Below are positions 22,990 to 34,594 of a DNA stretch of 64,000 nt, piece by piece. The position numbers were made by a program, and so were the translations under genes. The DNA is from Nageia nagi (taxonomy: Eukaryota > Pinophyta). The notes beneath the pieces were generated by a model. The model saw only the letters and a program-made list of their open reading frames with translations. It was not told the origin of the DNA and made no database searches. Numbering within the stretch: position 1 is the stretch's first letter; every line of letters starts with the position of its first letter. Location of the stretch: positions 181,660,001-181,724,000 of the forward strand of contig JBITNC010000001.1 in the NCBI GenBank assembly GCA_050084985.1, written 5' to 3'.

Positions 22990-24055
22990 GATGTTTTACA
23001 TAGGATAAAATAGATTCTACTTTAGAGCAAGCTTATGATGGATTATGTGATGGCCATTTTCATACCAAATCTCTTTATAAAAAGATCTTGAGAATAGGGT
23101 ACTATTGGCCCACTATGGAAGAAGATTTTCAAACTCACATGAAAGTATTTGTGCAATGCCAAAAGCATGCAAACTTAGAGAAATGACCTACTCAAGAATT
23201 CAATTTCATTATTTCTCCATGGCCCTTTGCTATTTGGGGCATGGATTTGATTGGTATGATTAATCCTCATTCTAGATAAGGACATAAATTTATCATCATA
23301 GCTAGAAAATATACTACCAAGTAAGCGAAAGCTATCCCCATGAAGTTAGTTGTACAAGAAAAGATTATTGCATTCTTTATAGAATACATCATCACTAGAT
23401 TTGATGTGCCATAAAGGTTGATCATGGATAATGGTCCAAATTTCAAGGCAAGGATATGCAACCATTTTGTAAGAAGTTTCACATCACATAAACCTTTTCT
23501 TCAATTTACTACCCTCAAGGTAATAGTCAAGCTAAATCAATAAATAAGATGCTTAAGAGTATTCTTGCCAAAACATGGGATAAATATGAAAGAGATTGGC
23601 ATGAGAAATTGCCATATGCACTATGGGCCTATAGAACTAGTATCCAAACAACCACTAGGGAAATCCCCTTTTCATTGGTATATGGATATGAGGCCATTGT
23701 ACCACTTGAGTTAGAAATTACTTTGCTTAGGATCTCTTTACAAGGTCATATTCCAAATGAGGATGCAAGAAAACCAAGATTACAATAGTTAAAGATGTTA
23801 AATGAAAAAAGAATCAAAGCCATTGAACATCAAAATGTCTACCATGCCAAACTTAAGAGAGCATTTGGCAAGAAGATAAAACCTAAAGAGTTCAAAATAG
23901 GGGACCTAGTATTAAAAGAGAATATCAATAAAACAATAGCAAATGAGGAGGCTAAAGGCAAATTAGAACCTAATTGGTTGGGACTGTATGTTGTTGTTGA
24001 TGCAATAGGATCAAAAGAATACAAGTTATCAATTTTTTATGGTAAGGAGGAATGA
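22990..24055 (+). pseudogene. Integrase remnant of the Tat-like pol
   Basis: The zinc-binding part reads YDGLCDGHFHTKSLYKKILR then GYYWPTMEEDF and VQCQKHAN, with the usual first His replaced by Tyr. In the core, WPFAIWGMDLIG (Asp 23,244-23,246) and MDNGPNFK (Asp 23,427-23,429) are kept. The third catalytic residue, normally Glu in QAE, is Lys in QGNSQAKSINK (23,534-23,536). LPYALWAYRTS and a C-terminal KIGDLVLKE section follow to 24,055. Two open stretches (23,549-23,788 and 23,795-24,055) are separated by one stop. Integrase would insert element DNA into the chromosome; this copy cannot. Confidence 0.9.
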
Positions 24056-24231
24056 AAAACCTTCAATTCCATCCATATCAAGCATTTTTATGCTTGAATA
24101 ACATAGCTTTATGCCCCTACAAAATAATTCATATCAAATGTAGGGGTACAACTTCTTTTTATTTTCTATATAGATCTTAGCAAGACACAATGCTAATAGC
24201 ATGCTTTACTATCAACATGATGTTGGTGGCA

Positions 24232-25000
24232 TGCAAAAAAAAACTTGACCGTCTAATGTCTTTATATCATAGACATAAAAATGCATGATCACGAATAGCT
24301 AATGAAACAACTAGTGAGAGTTCCCTCACTTAAAAGTAAATTGATGATATAATCATTAGCTACTTAATAACACTGGATCATCTCCAATGGGTGATACATT
24401 TTATTATGTATCCACATGGTTTTTTCTTTGAACCTATCTAAAGCATACTATGTTTGAATCATGGACAAAAAAATGCATGATCATCGATGGCCAACATAAT
24501 GGCTAGTGAGAGTTCCCTCACTTAAAAGTAAATTGGTGATACAACTATTAGCTACTTGTTGATATTGGATCATCTCTAATGGATGATACATTTTGCTATG
24601 TATCCTCATGTTTTTTGCTTTAAAACCATATAAAACATACTATCTTTGGATCATGGACATAAAAATATATGATCATCAATAGCCCATGAAATGGCTAGTG
24701 AGACTTCCCTCACTTAAAAGTAAACTAAAGATACAACCATTAGTAATTTACTGACATTGGATCATCTCCAATGGATGAAATATTTTGCTATGTATACAAA
24801 TGGTTTTTTCTCTAAAACTATCTAAAGCATACTATCTTTGGATCATAAACATACAAATGTATGATCACCAATGGCCATCGATACAACTAGTGAGAGTTCC
24901 CTCACTTAAAAGATAAACCAACAATTTAGCCATAAGTAAAATTATTAACATTAGCTAATTTTTGATGGATGATGTAGCTTACTATGCATACATACCTTTA
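24232..25000 (+). repeat. 192-bp tandem array in the 3' untranslated region of the Tat-like element
   Basis: The string CTAGTGAGAGTTCCCTCACT (or a one-base variant) starts at 24,311-24,312, 24,503, 24,695 and 24,887, a steady 191-192-bp period over four units. It lies between integrase and the polypurine tract. Tat-lineage elements are known for hypervariable tandem repeats at this position. Confidence 0.9.
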
Positions 25001-25520
25001 TTTTATGGCTAGCACTTAATTTTAGTTACATATATCCAAAAGAACATAAGCAAATTATAGTCAAACCTAGGGTGCTAGTGCCATGCTCACTATCTTTTAG
25101 GCCGTGAGCAACATATATTTCATTACCATATCCATCCATTCAAAGCATAAGCTCTCTATTTTGAATAATGGACATAAGTGCATCAACTTATAGAGTATCT
25201 AACATAATGGAATGTATATATTCATGATTGAGATAGTATAAATGAGGCACATCATATCTTCCATCTCTAGCCTTGGATATGGATTTTTGTAGTTATCCAA
25301 ACATCATCTAAATAGTATTCCTAGAGATAGCTTCTTCAACAACTTTTTCCTTGGCTACTCTACTTAAGGATCTTTCTTGGGGCACCCAAGTCAAAAGGGG
25401 GGTAGCATAAGGATACTCATAATCATTCAATTAGCATCAGCAAAAGGATCATAAACTTTTCTTCTATACTTCTTATACACTTCTTTGTACATGTAATTTC
25501 ATTACCTCAATCATAAATCT
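25001..25520 (+). other. 3' untranslated remainder of the Tat-like element
   Basis: Non-coding. It contains AAAGGATCATAAACTTTTCT near 25,444 and no repeat. Nothing further recognised. Confidence 0.5.
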
Positions 25521-25533
25521 AAGGAGGGGCAAA
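25521..25533 (+). other. Polypurine tract
   Basis: AAGGAGGGGCAAA immediately before the 3' LTR; the expected plus-strand priming site. Confidence 0.85.
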
Positions 25534-26177
25534 TGTAGATGCCTCAAAATGATCCTTGATGTATTTAATAAATCATTGTAATCCCTTACTAATGTATTAT
25601 TTAAAAAAGGATTAAAAAATGTATAAAAGAGGTGTAGGCCATGTATTTGACCCTTGTGGAATGTACAAGGGGTCAAGATATCAAGTTATGTAAACTTGTA
25701 TCATATATAAAGGCATCATTTGATGACCTATAGATCATGAGTGAATCATGGGATAATAATCATTTCAAGCTAATATAAGGATTATCAATTGAATATCATT
25801 TGAAGGATTGCAACTTGCTTTGTCTATCTATATTTCACATCTATTATTCTATAATTTCACATGTGTGTTCATCATTTGATTATTTGCTAATTTTCTCATT
25901 ACTACATTCTTGTTTGAATTTGTAATTTTTCTCATCCTATGGTGCTAAAAGCATACCAATTCTAGGGCATCAATGGCATGCTTGTTCATAAATGTATGCT
26001 CTATCCTTTGTGCATTTTCTGATTAATAGAACGAATATAAAATCTAAGTAAATACTATTGTATTCTTGTTACATTTTATTGCCATATTTCTTATATATGT
26101 GTCAATATTTACAAAGTAGTATTAATAGTGCATTAATGAACTCCATAAATAATTATATTCATTATTTTGGGTTTACA
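25534..26177 (+). repeat. 3' LTR of the Tat-like element
   Basis: 644 bp, TGTAGATGCC...TTTACA. TATATAAAGG is at 25,704-25,713. Confidence 0.92.
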
Positions 26178-26812
26178 ACAAATCCTTAACTCTAAAGTTA
26201 TTATATTTTGGATTCTATCCAACTTTGTATTTAAAATGCTACTATGTGTACCATTTGAGCATTGGATTTGTATTATTTATGGATATTAGTTTAGGTTAAT
26301 ACTCATTATAATCATGCTTTCCTCTTGTTCACCAAGATTGTATCCTAATTACTTTGGTTGCTTCTAATTATGACTAGTTAAAACTTTATTTTTACACTTG
26401 AAATTCTCTCTTTTATAACTAAATAAAAAAGGGCTTTTCAAACACTATATTAGAAAAGAGAGAGAATTATAAAAGCACTTTTGATTTATATTAAATATTA
26501 TTTATGAGGTAATCTATGGATTTAATTATCATAGGGTGTTGAAATATATATATAATTATTTCATGATAATTTGAAACTTTATTAATATCACCCTTATAAT
26601 TAAATGATAAAGAACTTTTTGTAGATACATAGACATGGAGATAAGTAGTTTGAAATCCATTTCTTTTTATTTGAGATATAGACATGGAAAAAATTGTATG
26701 TTGGTTTGTGTGAAAGGAGCATATGCTCTACCCCCCCCCCTCTTGCCCATGATTTATTGGGGGTGTATGATCACATGCTCCACCCCCCATCCTCCCCATG
26801 TTGATGAATGTT
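26178..26812 (-). repeat. Right part of the inverted, interrupted repeat copy
   Basis: Picks up where 17,267 stops: TCCTTAACTCTAAAGTTATT, ATCCAACTTTGTATTTAAAA, then the GAGGTAATCTATGGATTTAA passage. It ends in a GC-rich block at 26,714-26,812 (reverse complement of the GGAGCATGTGCTCC minisatellite, with an 11-C run near 26,731). Confidence 0.88.
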
Positions 26813-27249
26813 ACATTGAATAGATTCATTAGCTAAATACAATTAAGTGTAACTCTACTTCAATTCATGCTATGTTAAGGAAAAAGAGTAATCTACTCTT
26901 AGGAAACATAATGCTCAAGTAATATCCATAATCAACAAGAAGCTCATCTTGTATTAGTTTAATTATATCATAAGATAGTTTTGAAGACTCTAGTTAAAAA
27001 AAGTATGGATTTTCCTTCTTTGCCTTAACAAATAAAATCATGGACTAGACAATTGCTTTACTTACTAACTAATAAACTTGAAGATTCTACATCCATGTGT
27101 TTTTTGGAAACTTTTACATTTATTAATATTAAGGGATGACATGTGTTTGGCAATTTAATTTTAATTTCATTTGTATTATTTCTATAAATTTATAATACTA
27201 ATGATGTTATATTATGATTGTGTAGGTTTTCACTAATGTTGCTTTCATT
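26813..27249. other. AT-rich DNA, no gene seen
   Basis: No motif recognised. TGTGTAGGTTTTCAC near 27,220 could be an acceptor-like site ahead of the next coding remnant. Confidence 0.4.
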
Positions 27250-28630
27250 TTTTCAAGGAGAGAATGTTGATTTACTTTAGGAGGGTGCTAAAGTTGTAGA
27301 GGCCAAAGTTTACCCAAAAAAAAAGGATACTACATAAAAAAAAGGAGATAATTTCTTAATTAGCACTATTCAAAGTATTTTAGATGGTATAGTTGGTTTA
27401 CCTTATGAACTTAAAGCATAAGAAAAAATACAAACACTAAAGGAATCTCTTGGATACTTTATTGCATGGTATAAATCAAATATCCATAAGCATGATCAAT
27501 ACCCACAAGAGGATGCAATTTTTCTTAACTTAGAAGGGGCACAAGGCATGCTAAATAGCATTCATAATACACTTACAAAAGATAGGTTTTTTTGGGTGTG
27601 AGAAGAAGTGATTCTAAAAGATAATTGTTTAAGAGATGATATTAGCATAGCTTATGGCCTTATTGTATATGTTGATGATGATGAAATAGTTCAAGGGGAG
27701 TGCTTGGGGCCATTTACATTTGGTATACTAGTGGAAAAAGTGATATTAACTTGTAATAGTTGTTCATTGTTAAAGGAGCCTAACACAATGATAGCTTGGT
27801 CAATACATAATTTATGAAATAAGCTAATAGGGTTGAATATAAAAGTCAAGGGGATTGGCCAATTATAGGTTTCATCATTAATAAAAGAATATTTCAATAG
27901 AAATTTTTATGGGTACAACTCATCAAGTGTAAGAGAAGAGGAAATTCAACAATTAAAATCAAATTGCCAAAATTGCAACTTAAATTTTAGAGGAGTTGAA
28001 GTGAAATAGATACACACATGCTCATTGGATAGTCAATACATTGCTAAGGGAATGATTATAAATGTAGCTAAGGCAGATATAATACAATTCAAACAGTTAT
28101 ATGGACATCATTTTGGTGTTCATATTACCATAGTATACACACCAATATGTAACAAGTATTCATTATTATATGTTTGTATTATTCAATGGCCCACAAATAA
28201 ACTTATCTACCTAAATGGTGGAACAATGGATGTCAAATTAAAAGAAGTTCCAAAGGAGGTGGAGTCTAATCTTTAGGGTGTATTAGAGGAAACATTTTCC
28301 CAAATGGAATACCCTATTTATTTTAATGACATTTGTTACAACACAATAAATATTCTAATGAAAAGACCATGCACCCTCAATAAATGTATAAGTCATACTA
28401 CAACCATTTCTGATGAATCATTATTAACAAGTAAGGAAGATGAAGATGAGTTACAATTTATCACTAGATTAAAGAAACAAAAATGTTGTGATGAAAATTG
28501 TATATCTAAAATACCATTAGGTGCAATTACTAGTGGATGGAATAAGATTCAAGGCCTAAATGAGAATTCAAATAAACAATTTGTTCTCAATGCATTAGGA
28601 TACAATACTTCTATAAAAGATAAATAATGT
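27250..28630 (+). pseudogene. Decayed transposon-type ORF with a duplicated DUF8039-like module
   Basis: A frame with few stops reads SLGYFIAWYKSNIHKHDQYP (about 27,447) and then the open stretches 27,608-27,817, 28,025-28,276 and 28,304-28,627. Two segments resemble each other and a small domain common in plant transposon proteins (form: SxxIAxGxI...GxxLGxxxxxVxV...AWP). These are ISIAYGLIVYVDDDEIVQGE...LGPFTFGILVEKV...AWSIHNL (27,630-27,815) and SQYIAKGMIINV...LYGHHFGVHITIVY...IQWPTNKLIYL (28,028-28,215). The domain name is from memory and the match is by eye. Its function is not known to me. An acidic stretch (SKEDEDELQF) follows. It is probably the N-terminal part of the same protein as the next entry. 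Confidence 0.5.
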
Positions 28631-30873
28631 ATCAAGAAAAAGAGACCCTCTTAAATTGAAGTTTAATAGCCTCAACATTTGTTAAAATATTTGGTACATT
28701 TCTTATGGTATTCCAAGAAGTACCTTTTTAAACATAAGAGGGAATTTACAAAAGGTAAGATTATTGTAGTGAATGGTAACAAAGGATTACAAAAATCAAG
28801 GCCAAATACTATGGTAGCAATTGCTAGTATTAGAAAAATTATGAATGAAAATTTTGATACAACTCCTCATTTGACATGCTCCATTAGCTAAGATGGATCA
28901 AGAGAACTCATCAAGCTCCTTCCATTAAATTATGCGCAATGTACCATTTGAAAGAACTGAAATGAGGATATGAAAACTTTGAAACTTCCTCTTATCTCAC
29001 TGTCAAACTTTAGTAGGATATGAAATCAACATCTTCCATATGTTGCAATTTCAAAGAATAACTTCTTTACAAAGCATGATGAATGTGTACAACTTGAAAA
29101 CAAGCCTAGATCAACCAATGCTCTAGAAATAAGAAGAAAATTATAAGATTATCAAAGATTACATAATTCATACATTACAAGTTATCATTTTGAATATTAT
29201 GGTAAGAGGATTGAATCTGAAAAAACAAAAAAACTAGCAACATTTTAATCATTGTGCATGATAAGATGCATAAGAATAATAATTCCATACCAAGGTGATG
29301 GAGGAGGTAAAAATTAGTGAGTAGTGTAATGAATTTTCTAGTATCATTGATAGGAATTCTTACACATTGATATAATACTAGAGGTTTTGGTCATTTTAGC
29401 TTAATAAAATTCATAAAAGGAGGTTCAAATGTCATAGTGACATCAATAGCAATATGTTTATACATGTTAGAAGAACCAATCACCAATGTGTATAGAAATT
29501 TATTATACCAAAAAGAATCTTCTAAACATCCCCTCCATGATGTTTTATTATAGAATGAAGATTATGAAAAATGTTAGGAGTACAAATTGAAATCTAAAGA
29601 ATTTTTGTCTAGTGTAGGTGATAATATTAATCTAGGTGGTTCACTAAAACAATTACCCCCTATCCTCTACTTGAAACTAGATAATGCTACTAGTGATAAT
29701 AAAAATCATTATTTATTTGGATTTTTATCAATGTTGATAGCAAAGATGATTTTTAACATTGTGTATACAAGCTTTCTACTAGTGGATCACACTCATGAGG
29801 ATATTGATGTAATATTTGGGAGATTATCATCAATTTTGTGGTGATAAGAAATATTTTCTCTCCCATAAATTATGGATACTTATAGATCATGCCAAGAGGA
29901 TTCAAGTTCATTTACACTGTACCTGATTGAGAAGGTATATGAATTTAAAACATTTGTAGGTCCATACTTATTATATGGACATGAGAGAATAGTGGGTATC
30001 AACAAACCTCAATATTTTAAGTTCCATGTTATTTATGGAATACCTATGATTCAAATAAATCATTAATAAGAGATCATTCTTGGTCAAAACCAATCAATAT
30101 ATGGTGCACATTACCTAATGGATTGGTAGATTTACCTACGAAAAAACCTCCACTTGCATCATAAAAGCACTAAAAGAGATGGATGAATTGAAGAAAGGAA
30201 TAAAATCATATATTTGCTTATGGAAAATTAGTGTTACAGATGCAATAGAGACATTTTGGATGTTAAAAATAAGATATTGCAAGAATGTTTTGAATGCTTT
30301 AGAGAACCCTTTTTCTAGACTTGAAGAAAGGTCAGAAAATTTTTTTTGGCCAGGGACAAGACAAAATATGAACATTGATAATAATAATCAACTTCCTTCT
30401 TTTCTAATGGAAGATTACTTATAAGAAAATATTCATACTATTGATAATGTCTTTGTGGGATCCTTATGTAATCAAGTAATAGAGGATGAATTTTATCCAA
30501 AAGTTGATTTTTTAAGAATCAATTCCTTTTGGTGTGACCAAATTTAAAATATTTTTCAGTATGGTTGGGTAGGGTAGAAGATGATGTTTACCAAGATAAG
30601 ATCAAGGTACAATGGTGGCAAGCAATTGGAAAAGGGAAAATAATGAAAGATTTGTATATAGATTGCTTAAATAAAGGTAAGGAATGGAGGGTGGGAAATG
30701 AGCCAACAAATGAAATTAATATTGATAGCATAATTTGGGTATGGACACCAAATATGGGATGGAATAGAAAGAAAATATCAATAAAAGATAAGGGACATGA
30801 AGCCATTAGGACATATCAAGAACAAATTTGAAGGAATGATTTAAATGATAGTGAATATGAGGATGAATGTTAA
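28631..30873 (+). pseudogene. DUF7869-like transposon protein remnant
   Basis: The open stretch 29,587-29,844 reads LPPILYLKLDNATSDNKNHY, then FGFLSMLIAKMIFNIVYTSF and LLVDHTHEDIDVIFGRLSS. This is the pattern LPPxLxLQLDNxxxENKNxY...VxxxFLxVGHTHEDIDxxFxR of DUF7869, a domain widespread in eukaryotic mobile elements and resembling an RNase-H-fold transposase core (D..N and HTHEDID being its signature). Upstream (about 29,080-29,270) ECVQLENKPRSTNALEIRRK and YYGKRIESEK fit the family's Cys/His-linked lead-in. Downstream open stretches (30,179-30,424; 30,565-30,831) continue it, ending WVWTPNMGW. In-frame stops are common. The last codons run into the tandem repeat at 30,886. Confidence 0.6.
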
Positions 30874-30885
30874 GTTTTATCAATG

Positions 30886-32313
30886 TAAGTTGATAATATG
30901 ATTATTATTTTATTTTATTTACTTTTCTTTTCCTAACATGTGACTCTTACAAAAAAATATTTATACTAAAGTGATGATATGATTACTTTATTTTGATCTA
31001 CTTTCATTTTCCTATTACTATGGAAATCTAGTTAAATAGATATAGTTCTAACAAAGCATGTGTAATTTGTTATTTTTTAACATACTTATAGGTGTGATCA
31101 AGTTTAGAAAGCTAAGGAAGTATTTTTAGTTCTACTCAACACATGGAGGGATCAAGCAACAAGTTGGAAATAAAATGAAGATACTAATAATTTTTATGTA
31201 TTATTATCATCTACTTTATTATCAAACAATATTTAAGCAAAGGCATGAAAGCTAATTATCTATAAATAAGCCATAGAGGATTTGAATTTTTATAAAATTT
31301 CTAGAGAATATAGCAAAGGTGTTTGTAACAAAAATAACTTGAATAATCAATAAGACTTATTTTGACTTTAGTTCGTATATCTGAATCTTATCTCATGGCT
31401 TCAAATGAATGCATGATTCATAAGTCTTATGTATTTATTAATTGGTTATTATTCTAAGCTACATTTTTTAGAATTTCATTATTCAATACTAACTTATATA
31501 AATTTAAGTTGATAATATGATGATTATTTTGTTGTATTTACTTTTCTAAACCTAATATGTGACTCCTATAGAAACATATTTATACTAAAGTAATGATGTG
31601 ATTACTTTACTACGATCTACTTTTATTTTCCTATTACTATGGAATTATAGTTAAATAAATATAGTACTCACAAAGCATGTGTACCTTGTTATTTTCTAAC
31701 ATACTTTTAGGTGTGATCAAGTTTAGGAAGTCGTAAAAGTCTATCTAGTGCTTCTTAGCATTTGAAGAGATCAAGTAACAAGTTGGAGATAAAATTAAGA
31801 TACCAATAATTTTTATGTATTATTATGATATACTTTATTATCAGGAGATATTTTCCTAAAGGCATGGAATCCAATCATTTATAAGTATCCAAGCATGGCT
31901 CATTTGTATAGGATCTAAATTTTTGTAAAATTTATATAGAATAGAGAAAAGGTGTTTGTAACAAAAACAACTTGAATAATCAATAATACTTATTTCAACT
32001 TTAATTTGTAGGTCTGAATCTTGTCTCATGGATTTGAATGAATGCATGATTCATATTTCTTATGTATTTGTTTGCTAGTTATTCTTATAGGCTAAATTTG
32101 TTATAATTTCTTTATTGAATGTTAACTTCTATCAATGTAATTTGATAATACAATGATTATTTTGTTGTATTTACTTTTCTCAACCTAATATGTGGATCCT
32201 ATAGAAACATATTTGTACTAAAGTGATGATGTTGTTGATTTCTTATGATCTACTTTCATGTTTCTATTACTATGAAAATCTAGTTAAATTAATATAGTAC
32301 CTATAATGTATGT
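30886..32313 (+). repeat. Tandem repeat, ~620-bp unit, about 2.3 copies
   Basis: TAAGTTGATAATATGAT starts at 30,886 and 31,505, and a variant at 32,138 (periods 619 and 633). Shared inner landmarks: CTATTACTATGGAA, ACATACTT(A/T)TAGGTGTGATC, AATAATTTTTATGTATTATT and CTTGAATAATCAATAA. The third copy ends near 32,313. No coding capacity. It begins just after the DUF7869-like reading frame, so it may be the 3' end of that element, duplicated. Confidence 0.88.
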
Positions 32314-32422
32314 TGGTTTTGATTATTGAGGTGGAGTTTGAATTTGATATTTAGGTTGTGGTTTAAGTTGAGGTTTAGGTTGAGGTTTTTGACTATGTTG
32401 TTGCTTTTGTATTTCCTCTTTC

Positions 32423-32995
32423 TCAATTTTTTGCATATAATATATCCTTGTATATGGATCTTCTAATAATAATATTATAAATGCCTAACATAAAACAAGG
32501 ATTGGCTAACATATGCTCTTTGATTTTCTTAAGTTGATCTTCAAGTGTCAAATTTTCAAATGGAATATCATATGTTTCATATTTATCTATAGCTTTGAGG
32601 TTTAAATATGCATAATAATCAAATTCATCCATATAATCATCATCACTATCATTATCATGCACTTGATTTTCTATTATTATCATATTGTTTTGCACATCAT
32701 CATAATTTGCAATAGTTAAGCATGAAAATGATAAACTCATTTCATCAAAAGATTTTATATTGTTATTTTTTCCAACATCCATATCCTTAGACATTTCTTA
32801 TGTTGGAGAAGGTGCAAATAAATCACTCATCATATTCAAATATTCAAACAAATCACTTTTATATGTAATATCCATGATAAAATGCAAGATATAGATCTTT
32901 GCATAAAACTCTAAGAAATATGATAAAATTAGCACTCTTACACCATGCAAGATTAAAAACAAGTTACTAGCATGTATATCTATGGTGTGATACAA
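32423..32995 (-). pseudogene. Acidic hypothetical ORF with one in-frame stop
   Basis: Minus-strand open stretches 32,995-32,798 and 32,794-32,423 are in the same frame, separated by a single TAA within PSPT*EMSK. A CAA-to-TAA change would explain it. A natural start is the Met at about 32,875 (MDITYKSDLFEYLNMMSDLF). The second half is acidic (DNDSDDDYMDEFDYY) and then amphipathic (LTLEDQLKKIKEHML). No family recognised. It faces the tandem repeat and might be a small ORF of a mobile element. It is the least damaged reading frame of its length here. Confidence 0.4.
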
Positions 32996-33723
32996 GTTTT
33001 ATTAGGTTAGAACTTACAAAGTTCAATAAAATAACCTTCAAAATTAAAATTTTTATGCAAAAACATTTTATTTGAAAATCTCTACAAATCATAGTAAAAA
33101 TGCATTCAATAAGCCCAAATTAATCTCAAAAAATTGCCTCCTATGAAAACCTATGGTTTTGGCAAGTTTTTGTCATGAAACAAGTCACCAAATAGTTACA
33201 AAATATTTTTAAAATTTATATTTGTTTAATGTGATGTTTTTTGTAAAAAATTTCCCAAAATTGATCAAAATATGGGGTTCACGTTATTTTTTTAGCATTT
33301 CCTAACTACAGTTAGTTTGACTCCATGTGGGGTGTGTTAACTCCACCCACTTTTTTTCTATAAGGGGTTTTTTTTATATTAATATGAAAAAGGGCTATTT
33401 CATCAAAAAAACAAATGCAAATATAGACCTCAAAAAATCATAAAAAATTTTCAATTGTATTTATCTATGGTTTGGACAAATTTTTCTAATGCTAGATCCC
33501 ACCAAATTGAATAAAATGACCTCCAAAATTTGGTATTGTCTATAGTGACATTTTCCAAGAAAATAATATTTTTCAAAGCAATAAAATTTTTTAAATTTGG
33601 AAAAAGTTAACTCACCCAAAAAGAAAACAAAACCAAGGGTTTCTAATGCAAGACTCCTTAGAAAAAGTGATGCCCTAAAAATAAAAATTCTAGGATTTGT
33701 AAGATTAGTTGGGTTCACTAAAA
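32996..33723. other. Non-coding, internally similar halves
   Basis: GTTCAATAAAATAACCTTCA (33,020) resembles TTGAATAAAATGACCTCCAA (33,508), and CAAAAAATCATAAAAAATTT lies between. This suggests an old local duplication. The 96-codon minus open frame at 33,461-33,751 falls in this repeat and is not supported as a gene. Confidence 0.4.
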
Positions 33724-34488
33724 TGTAGACTCTAAATTGTGTTAAATACAAATATACATAATAAATAAATCTATCTAAAATATAAGAATAGATATGTATA
33801 GTATATCAGATACAATAAATATACATAAAAAGCATGCACCTGATATGAAGTGTATGTACAATCCTTGAAAGCAAATAGAAATGAATCTTCAAAGGAATAG
33901 GATTAGACTAGAGGTGAGATCATGATGGATATTCATATCTATGGATGAACAACCTTGAACATCAAAACTTGAAACCCTTGATCTATAAGATGCACATCAT
34001 TGACATCCTAAGAGAAGCACATTGCTAATTGCCTAAGAGAATTATACCATTAACTACATAGGATATATTGAATTATGATGTGTGCAAAAGATATAAAGTT
34101 CCAAAGCTCAATGTATAATAATTTCTCATAATAGGTGGCATTGAGGGACACCATTGCTTGAAAAAGATAGTGAAAGATAACCACCTATCAGAGATCTTAT
34201 CATATCAAAGAGTTTTGATCTATGAAGGTCAACCGATTCCACTTGCATATATAGCCTAAAAGAATATAAAAAGGAGTGAAGACCAACCTCTAGAAATAAT
34301 ATAAACTTTGTTGTATTCAAGATATTTTAAAATATAAACCATGATAAATGATATAGTATTTAATATAACACATGGCATTACAATGTAATATCAACTTTAT
34401 CTTGACATATGTATTATTACATTAAGTCATTTAGGAAGTCTAAATATGATTTATTAAATAAATAATAAATTATTTTTAGGCATGTACA
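33724..34488 (-). repeat. LTR, family 2, copy 1 (minus orientation)
   Basis: Plus-strand ends TGTAGACTCT...GCATGTACA. It aligns with 34,595-35,305 and with the copies near 37 kb. No target duplication seen at its own ends. Confidence 0.75.
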
Positions 34489-34594
34489 ATATGTCTATCA
34501 AGTTTTATATTTCATTTCAATTTTTTTAAAAATGATTCTTAGGTGTGGATGTGTCTACTTAGTGCTTGTAAATTGAATATTGTGGTTAAAATAC

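Larger units (their letters stand above)
17268..26177 (+). mobile_element. Complete but inactive Ty3/gypsy LTR retrotransposon, Tat-like lineage
   Basis: Order seen: 5' LTR, primer site, gag, protease, reverse transcriptase, RNase H, a second RNase-H-like domain, integrase, 192-bp tandem repeats, polypurine tract, 3' LTR. Two RNase H domains in tandem before integrase mark the Tat/Ogre branch of plant Ty3/gypsy elements. Both LTRs begin TGTAGA; the 5' one ends TCTACA and the 3' one TTTACA. The 5-bp flanks are ACAAG (17,263-17,267) and ACAAA (26,178-26,182), a target duplication with one mismatch. The first 66 bases of the two LTRs differ at nine positions by my count, so insertion is old. Stops and frame changes throughout, plus altered catalytic residues, show it is dead. 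It landed in an inverted copy of the minisatellite-bearing repeat. Confidence 0.92.

Noticed and set aside
30136-30806. Minus-strand open frames of 79 and 72 codons
   Set aside because: Shadows of the DUF7869-like plus-strand reading.
33461-33751. 96-codon minus-strand open frame
   Set aside because: It spans a locally duplicated non-coding stretch and the left end of an LTR; no motif.
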